Origin: Candidatus Faeciplasma pullistercoris
GTDB taxonomy: Bacteria > Bacillota > Clostridia > Oscillospirales > Ruminococcaceae
Assembly (NCBI GenBank): GCA_018715525.1
Contig: DVLL01000016.1
Location: forward strand, 1-64,000
Length of the DNA: 64,000 nt
Direction of reading: 5' to 3'
The notes below the pieces were generated by a model. It had not been told where the DNA came from, made no database searches, and was given only the letters and a program-made list of their open reading frames with translations. Positions 31,013 through 38,414 of this stretch are shown piece after piece; positions within the stretch are counted from its first letter, which is position 1, and each line of letters starts with the position of its first letter. A program made the position numbers and the translations under genes.

Positions 31013-31444
31013 TTACCTCTCCTCGTATACTATCGCTCTGTTTGGGCATCCCTTTACGCACGCAGGCTCGCCGGAGCTGTTTCTGAGGCAGAGCTCGCAC
31101 TTTTGGACAGCGCCGGTCTCGTCCTGTGATATGGCTCCGTAGGGGCAGACCAGGACGCATGTCAGGCAGCCTATGCACTTGTTTTTGTCTATGCTGACCA
31201 TGCCGTCCTCAGACTTTGACAGCGCTCCCGATATGCAGCTGCGCACGCATATCGGGTCGGTGCAGTGCCTGCACGAGACGGCGTACGTTATCTTGTCGTC
31301 GCCCTCGACTTTTATCCTCGGGTATATGTCTTTGCCCTTGAGCGCTTTAACCATATCGTCGCAGCCGGAGTTTGCGAAAGCGCAGTTATATTCGCAAAGG
31401 TGGCAGCCAAGGCACCATTTTTCGTTTACATATACTCTTTTCAT
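31013..31444 (-). CDS. 4Fe-4S dicluster ferredoxin subunit
   Basis: A 143-residue HycB/DmsB-type electron carrier. It has cysteine groups CLGCHLCEYNC, CRHCTDPICVRSC, CIGCLTCVLVCP and CELCLRNSSGEPACVKGCP, enough for up to four 4Fe-4S clusters. It overlaps the synthase gene stop by 4 bp (ATGA). In this operon it most likely wires the flavin oxidoreductase to the synthase; direct use of reduced ferredoxin is another option. Confidence 0.9.
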   Translation of the reverse strand: MKRVYVNEKWCLGCHLCEYNCAFANSGCDDMVKALKGKDIYPRIKVEGDDKITYAVSCRHCTDPICVRSCISGALSKSEDGMVSIDKNKCIGCLTCVLVCPYGAISQDETGAVQKCELCLRNSSGEPACVKGCPNRAIVYEER

Positions 31445-32946
31445 TCTCCTGCGTGTGAGATACCGAGAATCTCAAGCTCCTTTTCCGTAAGATTTACACC
31501 GCGCAGCATAAGTCGGTTTCCGCGCAGCGCTTCAATGGAGTTAATTCCCATACCGCCCATAAGCTCCATTATCTCATGCCTCCATGCGGTCATGAGGTTT
31601 ATAAGCCTCTCGCTTCCTATGTCGGGGTTGAGCCTCTTGACGAGCTCGGGACGCTGGGTAGCAATGCCCCAGTTGCACTTGCCGGTCTGGCAGGTGCGGC
31701 AGAGATGACAGCCAAGCGCGATAAGTGCGGCCGTCGCTATGTAGCAGGCGTCCGCTCCGAGCGCGATTGCCTTTACAACATCGGCAGAGGAGCGTATGCT
31801 TCCGCCGACGACAAGTGATACGTTGTTTCTTATGCCCTCGTCGCGAAGCCTCTGGTCTACGGCTGCGAGCGCAAGCTCTATCGGTATTCCTACATTGTCC
31901 CTTATCCTTGTCGGAGCAGCTCCGGTTCCGCCTCTGAAGCCGTCTATCGCGATGATATCAGCACCGCTTCTGGCAATTCCGCTTGCTATAGCAGCGATAT
32001 TGTGAACAGCCGCCACCTTTACGATGATTGGCTTTTTATACTGTGTAGCTTCCTTCAGAGAGTAGACAAGCTGCCTTAGATCCTCGATCGAATAGATGTC
32101 GTGGTGCGGGGCGGGGGAGATAGCGTCAGAGCCCTCGGGTATCATTCTGGTTCTTGAGACGTCGCCTACTATCTTGGTTCCAGGAAGGTGTCCGCCTATT
32201 CCCGGCTTAGCTCCCTGACCCATCTTTATTTCGACTGCCGCGCCGGCGTTGAGGTAGTCCTCGTGGACTCCGAAGCGTCCTGACGCCACCTGAACTATGG
32301 TGTTCGCGCCGTAGCAGTAAAAGTCCTCGTGCAGGCCGCCCTCACCGGTGTTGTAGTAAATGCCCAGCTCCTTTGCCGCACGCGCCAGACTCTCATGGGC
32401 GTTGTAGCTTATAGAGCCGTAGCTCATCGCCGAGAACATCACCGGCATTGAAAGCTCGAGCTGAGGCGGAACGTCGGTCTTAAGGGAACCGTCGGGGTTT
32501 CTTGTTATTTTGGCAGGCTTCTTGCCGAGGAATACCCTTGTTTCCATAGGCTCGCGAAGCGGGTCTATCGGCGGATTTGTAACCTGCGAGGCGTTTATAA
32601 GTATCTTGTCCCAGTAAACAGGCATCGGCTTTGGATTGCCCATAGAGGACAGAAGCACTCCTCCGCTTTCAGCCTGCTTATATATTTCTTTTATGGTGTC
32701 CGCCTGCCAGTTGGCGTTTTCACGGAAAGCGCAGTCGCTCTTTACGATTTTAAGAGCTCTTGTCGGGCAGATAGATACGCATCTGTGGCAGTCAACACAT
32801 TTTGATTCATCTGCGACCATCGCAGACAGATCCGGGTCAAAGTGATGGACCTCATTCGCGCACTGTCTTTCGCAGGCGCGGCAGGCTATGCACCTGTCTT
32901 TATTTCTTATTACCTCGAACTCGGGGTAAATATACGCAAGTCCCAT
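31441..32946 (-). CDS. Glutamate synthase, FMN/Fe-S synthase subunit
   Basis: A 501-residue protein. Residues about 10-75 carry two ferredoxin-type 4Fe-4S motifs (CIACRACERQC; CVDCHRCVSICP). The rest is the FMN-binding synthase barrel with MSYGSISYNAHESLA, NTGEGGLHEDF, KMGQGAKPGIGGHLPG and IDGFRGGTGAAP, and CHLCRTCQTGKCNWG near the C-terminus. It reduces the imine of 2-oxoglutarate and ammonia to glutamate. It is the archaeal-type split form; the glutaminase and GXGXG parts are separate genes on either side. It starts 1 bp after the glutaminase stop. Confidence 0.92.
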   Translation of the reverse strand: MGLAYIYPEFEVIRNKDRCIACRACERQCANEVHHFDPDLSAMVADESKCVDCHRCVSICPTRALKIVKSDCAFRENANWQADTIKEIYKQAESGGVLLSSMGNPKPMPVYWDKILINASQVTNPPIDPLREPMETRVFLGKKPAKITRNPDGSLKTDVPPQLELSMPVMFSAMSYGSISYNAHESLARAAKELGIYYNTGEGGLHEDFYCYGANTIVQVASGRFGVHEDYLNAGAAVEIKMGQGAKPGIGGHLPGTKIVGDVSRTRMIPEGSDAISPAPHHDIYSIEDLRQLVYSLKEATQYKKPIIVKVAAVHNIAAIASGIARSGADIIAIDGFRGGTGAAPTRIRDNVGIPIELALAAVDQRLRDEGIRNNVSLVVGGSIRSSADVVKAIALGADACYIATAALIALGCHLCRTCQTGKCNWGIATQRPELVKRLNPDIGSERLINLMTAWRHEIMELMGGMGINSIEALRGNRLMLRGVNLTEKELEILGISHAGE

Positions 32947-32947
32947 A

Positions 32948-34039
32948 TCAGTATGCGCCCTCCTTTACATTTACTATTACCGGTTCTCCTCCGGAAGGAG
33001 CATAGATGTTCTCGGCGTCCGGCTCCATAACGCGTATCGCCGCTTCCTCGCTGGCGATATAGACCATGTCGTTCTTTTCGGCGGTTACCATAGAGCGGAG
33101 CTTAAGCCTGTCGTTGAGCGCCATAAGTCCTCCCTCAAAGCCAAGTATAATTGAAAATGGTCCTGTTATCAAAAGACTGGGATATATAGTTCTTAAGTAG
33201 TTAAGCTGCTCTCTTTCATGCTCAGGTCTTGAATCTATGGTAGACCAGAAGGGAGCCGCTATTACAGACGCCATTTCCTTGAGGGTGAGTCCCTGCCTGC
33301 GGATAAGATAGTCGGCGATGTAGGTTATAACCTCGGTGTCTGTCTGAAGGGTGCACTTGTAGCCGAACATCTCTATGTAACGTCTGTTGGCGTCATAGGA
33401 GGAAATTTCGCCGTTGTGGACAATGGAGTAGTCCAGTAGCGCAAACGGGTGAGCGCCGCCCCACCAGCCGGGGGTATTGGTAGGATACCTGCCGTGAGCT
33501 GTCCAGGAGTAGCCCTCGTATTCCTCGAGTCTGTAGAACCTTCCTACGTCCTCAGGGAATCCCACCGCTTTAAACACGCCCATGTTCTTTCCGCTTGAAA
33601 AGACATACGCGCCGTTAATGCCGGTGTTGATCCTCATCACCATTCTGGCTACATACTCCTTTTCGTCCAACTGTAGTCTTGAGAGTACGGAACGCAGCGG
33701 AGTGACAAAGTATCTCCAAATAAGCGGCACGTTTGTAATTTCGGGTATTTTTCTTATCGGAATAGTCTCAGCCTTGACAATTTCAAACATTTCCCTGAGG
33801 AAGCGTTCACATTCCTCCCTGTCCGAGTTGTCGTTATAGAAAATGTGTAAAGCATAGAAATCCCTGTATTCGGGGTATATCCCGTACGCCGCGAAGCCGC
33901 CTCCCAAACCGTTTGAACGGTCGTGCATGGGGACCATGCTCTGCATGATTTTTTCACCGTTTACCCGTCTGCCTTCCTTTGATATCATGGCTGATATTGC
34001 GCAGCCGGACGGTATCCTGACCTGCCCCTCCAAGAGCAT
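32948..34039 (-). CDS. Glutamate synthase glutaminase subunit (class II amidotransferase)
   Basis: A 363-residue protein. The nucleophile is probably Cys13 of SGCAISAMIS, so a 12-residue propeptide would be removed, as in GltB. WTAHGRYPTNTPGWWGGAHP and IVHNGEISSYDANRRY are class II glutaminase motifs. It releases ammonia from glutamine for the synthase subunit. First gene of a seven-gene operon ending with glnA and the ANTAR regulator. ATG 34039 is 9 bases after GAAAGGA. Confidence 0.9.
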   Translation of the reverse strand: MLLEGQVRIPSGCAISAMISKEGRRVNGEKIMQSMVPMHDRSNGLGGGFAAYGIYPEYRDFYALHIFYNDNSDREECERFLREMFEIVKAETIPIRKIPEITNVPLIWRYFVTPLRSVLSRLQLDEKEYVARMVMRINTGINGAYVFSSGKNMGVFKAVGFPEDVGRFYRLEEYEGYSWTAHGRYPTNTPGWWGGAHPFALLDYSIVHNGEISSYDANRRYIEMFGYKCTLQTDTEVITYIADYLIRRQGLTLKEMASVIAAPFWSTIDSRPEHEREQLNYLRTIYPSLLITGPFSIILGFEGGLMALNDRLKLRSMVTAEKNDMVYIASEEAAIRVMEPDAENIYAPSGGEPVIVNVKEGAY

Positions 34040-34065
34040 AACTCATCGTCCTTTCCGTAAAAGGT

Positions 34066-34123
34066 ATAAAAGAAAAGGCGTTCACCATACACAGACAGTT
34101 GTCCTGTATGAATGAACGCCTTT
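34066..34123 (-). terminator. Leader attenuator terminator of the glutamate synthase operon
   Basis: The minus-strand transcript can form an 11-bp stem, AAAGGCGTTCA (34113-34123) with TGAACGCCTTT (34074-34084), continued inside by CATACA/TGTATG, and followed by a U-rich tract. It begins only about 10 bases after the predicted transcription start, before the first gene. Read-through therefore has to be regulated. Confidence 0.85.
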
Positions 34124-34128
34124 GCTCA
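34113..34128 (-). promoter_or_regulatory. Hexaloop antiterminator hairpin (candidate ANTAR target)
   Basis: TGAGC-AAAGGC-GTTCA on the minus strand: a 5-bp stem (one G-U) around a six-base loop with A at position 1 and G at position 4. It uses the whole 5' arm of the terminator at 34066-34123, so the two folds exclude each other. ANTAR proteins bind such loops, normally as a pair of hairpins; I see only one here. Confidence 0.65.
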
Positions 34129-34139
34129 CCAATATTCGC

Positions 34140-34168
34140 ATTATATCACCCTTAAATTCATATGTCAA
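34140..34168 (-). promoter_or_regulatory. Consensus promoter of the glutamate synthase operon
   Basis: TTGACA (34163-34168) and TATAAT (34140-34145), exactly 17 bp apart on the minus strand. Such a strong promoter ahead of a terminator points to control after initiation. Confidence 0.88.
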
Positions 34169-34248
34169 GCGTGACTTATGTAAAAAGAGAGACATAATGA
34201 GCAGATATTTTTATTTATTCTGACTGCAAAAATATTTTTAAATTGCGG

Positions 34249-34277
34249 TTGACAATTTATCCGTTTGATGCTATACT
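34249..34277 (+). promoter_or_regulatory. Promoter of the T-box/trpB unit
   Basis: TTGACA (34249-34254) and TATACT (34272-34277), 17 bp apart, just before the T-box stem I. Confidence 0.82.
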
Positions 34278-34289
34278 AAGCTAAACTGT

Positions 34290-34586
34290 TGAGGAAGAGA
34301 AGTAAGCGTCAAGGGTGTACCAAGAGAGCCGCAGGCGGTGGGATTGCGGCGTATAACGTGATGCTGAATGGACTTCTGAGGGCGACCGGAAACGAGACCC
34401 GCAAGGTGGGTTTTGGACTATGGAAGACGGAGCGGCTTTCCGTTAACAAAGCACTCGTATATGCTTGTTTTTGGATTATGTCCGAAGCGCAGGTACGTAA
34501 GAGAGGGCGATATTATCGCCAAGCAGGGTGGCACCGCAGGATTCTCCTGTCCCGGCAATTATTATAATTGTGGGACGGGTTTTTTA
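34290..34586 (+). ncRNA. T-box leader, probably tRNA-Trp responsive
   Basis: The leader begins GAGGAAGAGAAGTAAGCG (stem I with the AGTA internal-loop motif). It carries a GAA-TGG-A specifier region with TGG at 34369-34371, and contains the diagnostic T-box AGGGTGGCACCGCAGG at 34525-34540. An intrinsic terminator (stem about 34546-34580, then TTTTTT) follows. Uncharged tRNA-Trp would pair with the specifier and T-box bulge and allow read-through into the tryptophan synthase-like gene, whose function fits the Trp specifier. Confidence 0.92.
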
Positions 34587-34628
34587 TTTATATTCTTGTC
34601 CCTGAGCTTACGAAAGGAGACATTTACT

Positions 34629-36005
34629 ATGTCAAACGAAAAAATTCCCTACAAAATCTATCTTGAAGAAAGCGAAATGCCCAAGGCATGGTACAATCTT
34701 CGCGCAGACATGAAGCAAAAGCCGGCGCCGCTTCTCAATCCGGCGACAAACAAGCCCATGACAGCCGAGGAGCTGTCGGTGGTATTTTGCGATGAGCTTG
34801 TAAAGCAGGAGCTCGACAACGATACAAAATATTTTGATATCCCACAGGAAATACTTGACTTTTATAAGATGTATCGTCCCTCACCGCTTGTAAGAGCGTA
34901 CTGCCTTGAAAAGAAGCTCGGCACACCTGCCAAGATATACTATAAGTTTGAGGGCAATAACACCAGCGGAAGCCACAAGCTTAACTCCGCTATCGCCCAG
35001 GCGTATTATGCAAAGAACCAGGGTCTCAAGGGCGTTACCACAGAGACCGGAGCCGGTCAGTGGGGAACAGCACTTTCGATGGCTTGTGCGTATTTGGGAC
35101 TTGACTGCAAGGTTTACATGGTAAAGTGCTCTTATGAGCAAAAGCCCTTCAGACGCGAGGTGATGAAAGTTTACGGCGCATCCGTAACTCCTTCTCCCTC
35201 TACGGAGACCAAGGTCGGACGTGAAATTTTAAAGGAACACCCCGGAACTACGGGAAGCTTAGGCTGCGCAATATCCGAGGCAGTTGAAAAGGCAACCGAA
35301 ACACCCGGATACCGCTATGTTTTGGGAAGCGTTCTGAACCAGGTCATGCTCCACCAGTCCGTAATAGGACTTGAGTCAAAGATAGCGCTTGATAAGTACG
35401 GCGTAAAGCCCGATATTATAATAGGATGCGCCGGCGGAGGATCAAACCTCGGCGGACTCATCGCTCCGTTCATGGGCGAAAAGCTCAGAGGCGAGGCTGA
35501 TTACGATATCGTCGCTGTAGAGCCTGCATCCTGCCCCAGCTTCACAAGAGGAACGTATGCGTACGACTTCTGCGATACCGGTATGGTCTGCCCGCTTGCT
35601 AAGATGTATACTCTGGGTTCAGGCTTCATACCTGCCGCAAATCATGCCGGAGGCCTTAGGTACCATGGCATGAGCCCTGTTCTTTCAAAGCTCTATGACG
35701 ACGGATATATGAGGGCTGTATCCGTTCCTCAGACAGAGGTATTTGCAGCCGCTGAGCAGTTTGCCAGGGTAGAGGGAATCCTTCCTGCTCCGGAAAGCAG
35801 CCATGCTATTAAGGTAGCAATAGACGAGGCTCTCAAGTGCAAGGAGACAGGCGAGGAAAAAACAATTCTATTTGGTCTCACCGGAACCGGATACTTTGAT
35901 ATGGTTGCATACGAGAAGTTCCATGACGGTCAGATGAGCGACTATATACCTACCGACGAAGAGATTGCGCAAAATATCAAAAAGCTCCCCAAGGTAGACG
36001 AATAA
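34629..36005 (+). CDS. trpB2: Tryptophan synthase beta chain, TrpB2 type
   Basis: A 458-residue fold-type II PLP enzyme that joins indole and serine to tryptophan. The PLP lysine is in GSHKLNSA; TETGAGQWGTALS and the phosphate loop GCAGGGSNLGG follow. The long N-terminus (RPSPLVRAYCLEKKL) and length above 450 are typical of the TrpB2 group rather than of TrpB1 (about 400 residues) that pairs with TrpA. No trpA or other trp gene is adjacent, so it may salvage free indole. The ATG has AAAGGAG upstream. A Trp T-box controls it. Confidence 0.92.
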   Translation: MSNEKIPYKIYLEESEMPKAWYNLRADMKQKPAPLLNPATNKPMTAEELSVVFCDELVKQELDNDTKYFDIPQEILDFYKMYRPSPLVRAYCLEKKLGTPAKIYYKFEGNNTSGSHKLNSAIAQAYYAKNQGLKGVTTETGAGQWGTALSMACAYLGLDCKVYMVKCSYEQKPFRREVMKVYGASVTPSPSTETKVGREILKEHPGTTGSLGCAISEAVEKATETPGYRYVLGSVLNQVMLHQSVIGLESKIALDKYGVKPDIIIGCAGGGSNLGGLIAPFMGEKLRGEADYDIVAVEPASCPSFTRGTYAYDFCDTGMVCPLAKMYTLGSGFIPAANHAGGLRYHGMSPVLSKLYDDGYMRAVSVPQTEVFAAAEQFARVEGILPAPESSHAIKVAIDEALKCKETGEEKTILFGLTGTGYFDMVAYEKFHDGQMSDYIPTDEEIAQNIKKLPKVDE

Positions 36006-36035
36006 TTTTTGTGCAAAAAACGATTCGAATTTGTA

Positions 36036-36064
36036 TTGACAAAAGCATATACCGGTAGTATAAT
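36036..36064 (+). promoter_or_regulatory. Consensus promoter of the glutamine synthetase III operon
   Basis: TTGACA (36036-36041) and TATAAT (36059-36064), exactly 17 bp apart, identical in design to the glutamate synthase operon promoter. Confidence 0.9.
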
Positions 36065-36071
36065 CATCGCA

Positions 36072-36089
36072 TAAGGCAAGGGCGTCTTA
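36072..36089 (+). promoter_or_regulatory. Hexaloop antiterminator hairpin 1 (candidate ANTAR target)
   Basis: TAAGGC-AAGGGC-GTCTTA: a 6-bp stem with a six-base loop, A at position 1 and G at position 4. It lies at the very 5' end of the transcript and overlaps the 5' arm of terminator 1. It shares GCAA(A/G)GGCGT with the hairpin of the glutamate synthase leader. Confidence 0.7.
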
Positions 36090-36124
36090 GAGAACACACG
36101 AATCTCTAAGACGCTTTATTTTTT
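36082..36124 (+). terminator. Leader terminator 1 of glutamine synthetase III
   Basis: A perfect 12-bp stem, GCGTCTTAGAGA with TCTCTAAGACGC, a 9-base loop and TTTATTTTTT. It ends about 55 bases after the expected transcription start. Without antitermination only a short RNA would be made. Confidence 0.92.
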
Positions 36125-36210
36125 ACCGCCTTATAGGCGCTTTATGCTTTTCGGCAATGTATCACACACCTGCGCTGAAAGTCGGGCACACATAAAAATA
36201 CTTGTTTATA

Positions 36211-36230
36211 TTCGGGCAATGACGTCTGAG
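36211..36230 (+). promoter_or_regulatory. Hexaloop antiterminator hairpin 2 (candidate ANTAR target)
   Basis: TTCGGGC-AATGAC-GTCTGAG: a 7-bp stem with G-U pairs and a six-base loop, again A at position 1 and G at position 4. It overlaps the 5' arm of terminator 2. Confidence 0.58.
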
Positions 36231-36266
36231 CTAAGATAAGCTAAGGCGCATTGTCCGATTTTTTAT
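36213..36266 (+). terminator. Leader terminator 2 of glutamine synthetase III
   Basis: CGGGCAATG pairs with CATTGTCCG, continued by CGTCTGAGCT with AGCTAAGGCG (one mismatch) around a 6-base loop, then ATTTTTTATT. It ends about 23 bp before the ATG, so it is the second barrier on the same transcript. Confidence 0.85.
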
Positions 36267-36288
36267 TTGAAAAAAGGAGAGTTGATTC

Positions 36289-38382
36289 ATGAGCAAGGTC
36301 ACAGAGATTTTCGGCACAAAGGTTTTTGATGACAGGGTTATGAAGGCGAACCTTCCCACCGACATCTACAGATCGCTGAAGAAGACAATCGATGAGGGCG
36401 CAAAGCTGGACATTGATGTAGCTGACGCAGTCGCCGATGCGATGAAGGATTGGGCAATCGCCAACGGCGCGACCCATTTCACTCACTGGTTCCAGCCTCT
36501 CACCGGAATAACCGCAGAAAAGCATGACGCATTTATTTCTCCCGCACCGGACGGCAGGGTGATTATGGAGTTTTCCGGCAAGGAGCTTATAAAGGGCGAG
36601 CCGGATGCCTCGAGTTTCCCCTCCGGAGGATTAAGAGCTACATTTGAGGCAAGAGGATACACGGCATGGGATCCCACCTCGTACGCGTTCATAAAGGACA
36701 GCACACTTTGCATACCTACCGCGTTCTGCTCCTACGGCGGAGAGGCTCTTGACAAGAAGACCCCGCTGCTCCGCTCCATGGAGGCGCTCAATAAGCAGGC
36801 GCTCAGAATACTCAAGCTCTTCGGAAACGACACCGTCAAGTGCGTGAGAACTTCCGTGGGACCCGAGCAGGAATACTTCCTCGTTCCCAAGGAGCTTTAT
36901 GAGAAGAGAAAAGACCTCGTCTTTACCGGAAGAACGCTTTTCGGTGCAAAGCCTCCAAAGGGTCAGGAGCTTGATGATCACTACTTTGGAGCAATCAAGC
37001 CAAGAGTCGCGGAGTACATGAAGGACCTCAACGAAGAGCTGTGGAAGCTCGGTATCCTCGCCAAGACACAGCACAACGAGGTTGCACCGTCTCAGCACGA
37101 GCTTGCTCCTATCTATTCTACAACCAATATTGCAACCGACCACAACCAGCTTACGATGGAGATAATGCAAAAGGTCGCCGCAAGACACGGACTTGTCTGC
37201 CTGCTCCATGAAAAGCCGTTCGCTGGTGTAAACGGAAGCGGAAAGCACAACAACTGGTCTATCTCGACCGATACCGGCGTAAACCTTTTGACTCCCGGTG
37301 AGACTCCGTACGAGAACGCTCAGTTCCTTATCTTCCTTTGCGCTGTAATCAAGGCTGTGGACGACTATCAGGATCTTTTGAGACTTTCAGTCGCTACGGC
37401 GGGCAACGACCACAGATTGGGCGCTAACGAGGCGCCTCCGGCAGTCGTATCCATGTTCCTGGGCGATGAGCTGACCGCTGTTTTGGACGCCATCGAAAAC
37501 GATACCCCCTATAACGGAGCGGAAAAGACGGTCATGAAGCTCGGCGTGCATGTTTTGCCGAGATTCACACGCGATACCACAGACCGCAACCGCACATCTC
37601 CCTTCGCATTTACCGGCAACAAGTTCGAGTTCAGAATGCTCGGCTCTTCAAACTCCATCGCCTGCGCAAACATCATGCTCAACGCTGCTGTTGCAGAGTC
37701 GCTGAAGATATATGCGGACAGACTTGAGGGAGCAGAGGACTTTGAATCGGCACTTCATGCGATGATCAAAAAGACCATCAAGGATCACAAGAGAATCATC
37801 TTCAACGGCAACGGCTACGACGACGCATGGATAAAGGAAGCTACCGAGGTAAGGGGACTTCTCAACCTCAAGACTACACCTGACTGCATGCCGAGGCTGC
37901 TTGACAAGAAGAATGTAGATATGCTCACATCCCACAAGGTGTTCTCCGTGGCCGAGCTTCACTCAAGATGCGATATAATGCTCGACAACTACTGCAAGTC
38001 GGTAAACATCGAGGCAAACACAATGGTCGATATGGCGAGAAAGCAGATAATGCCCGCGATCGAGGCATACGTATCAGACCTCGCAAAGGCTTGCACAAGA
38101 AAGCTTGCGGTTTCCGACAAGATAAGCATCAAGACCGAAAAAGGACTTATTGAAAAGCTCTCCGCCCTCACCGATAAGATCGACGAGGCAACCGAGGCGC
38201 TTGAGGAGGCAATCGCATCCTACAAGAAGATCACAGATGTGACCGAGGCGTCATACCGCATCAGGGACGACATACTTCCCAAGATGGATGCGCTAAGAGC
38301 GCCCTGCGACGAGGCGGAAACCCTCACCGCGGAAAAATACTGGCCCTTCCCGACCTACGACAAGCTGTTGTTCGGGGTGTGA
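36289..38382 (+). CDS. glnN: Glutamine synthetase type III
   Basis: A 697-residue glutamine synthetase of the large GSIII class found in Bacteroidetes, cyanobacteria and ruminococci; about 700 residues is normal. Recognisable are [55 protein letters not shown] and the Arg-rich [21 protein letters not shown]. It makes glutamine from glutamate and ammonia in the cytoplasm. The ATG follows AAGGAG by 9 bases. The leader has a strong promoter and two regulated terminators, and the Amt-PII gene follows by 32 bp, so uptake and assimilation of ammonium are co-expressed. Confidence 0.96.
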   Translation: MSKVTEIFGTKVFDDRVMKANLPTDIYRSLKKTIDEGAKLDIDVADAVADAMKDWAIANGATHFTHWFQPLTGITAEKHDAFISPAPDGRVIMEFSGKELIKGEPDASSFPSGGLRATFEARGYTAWDPTSYAFIKDSTLCIPTAFCSYGGEALDKKTPLLRSMEALNKQALRILKLFGNDTVKCVRTSVGPEQEYFLVPKELYEKRKDLVFTGRTLFGAKPPKGQELDDHYFGAIKPRVAEYMKDLNEELWKLGILAKTQHNEVAPSQHELAPIYSTTNIATDHNQLTMEIMQKVAARHGLVCLLHEKPFAGVNGSGKHNNWSISTDTGVNLLTPGETPYENAQFLIFLCAVIKAVDDYQDLLRLSVATAGNDHRLGANEAPPAVVSMFLGDELTAVLDAIENDTPYNGAEKTVMKLGVHVLPRFTRDTTDRNRTSPFAFTGNKFEFRMLGSSNSIACANIMLNAAVAESLKIYADRLEGAEDFESALHAMIKKTIKDHKRIIFNGNGYDDAWIKEATEVRGLLNLKTTPDCMPRLLDKKNVDMLTSHKVFSVAELHSRCDIMLDNYCKSVNIEANTMVDMARKQIMPAIEAYVSDLAKACTRKLAVSDKISIKTEKGLIEKLSALTDKIDEATEALEEAIASYKKITDVTEASYRIRDDILPKMDALRAPCDEAETLTAEKYWPFPTYDKLLFGV

Positions 38383-38414
38383 TAAATAAAGGGGAAAGAA
38401 AGGAATGATTCACT

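Noticed and set aside
34413-34628. Upstream extension of the TrpB2 frame through the T-box
   Set aside because: The region is the T-box RNA with its terminator, and AAAGGAG points to ATG 34629.
36125-36210. A riboswitch between the two glutamine synthetase III terminators
   Set aside because: I could not match it to a known glutamine, SAM or nucleotide aptamer; only short weak stems are visible.
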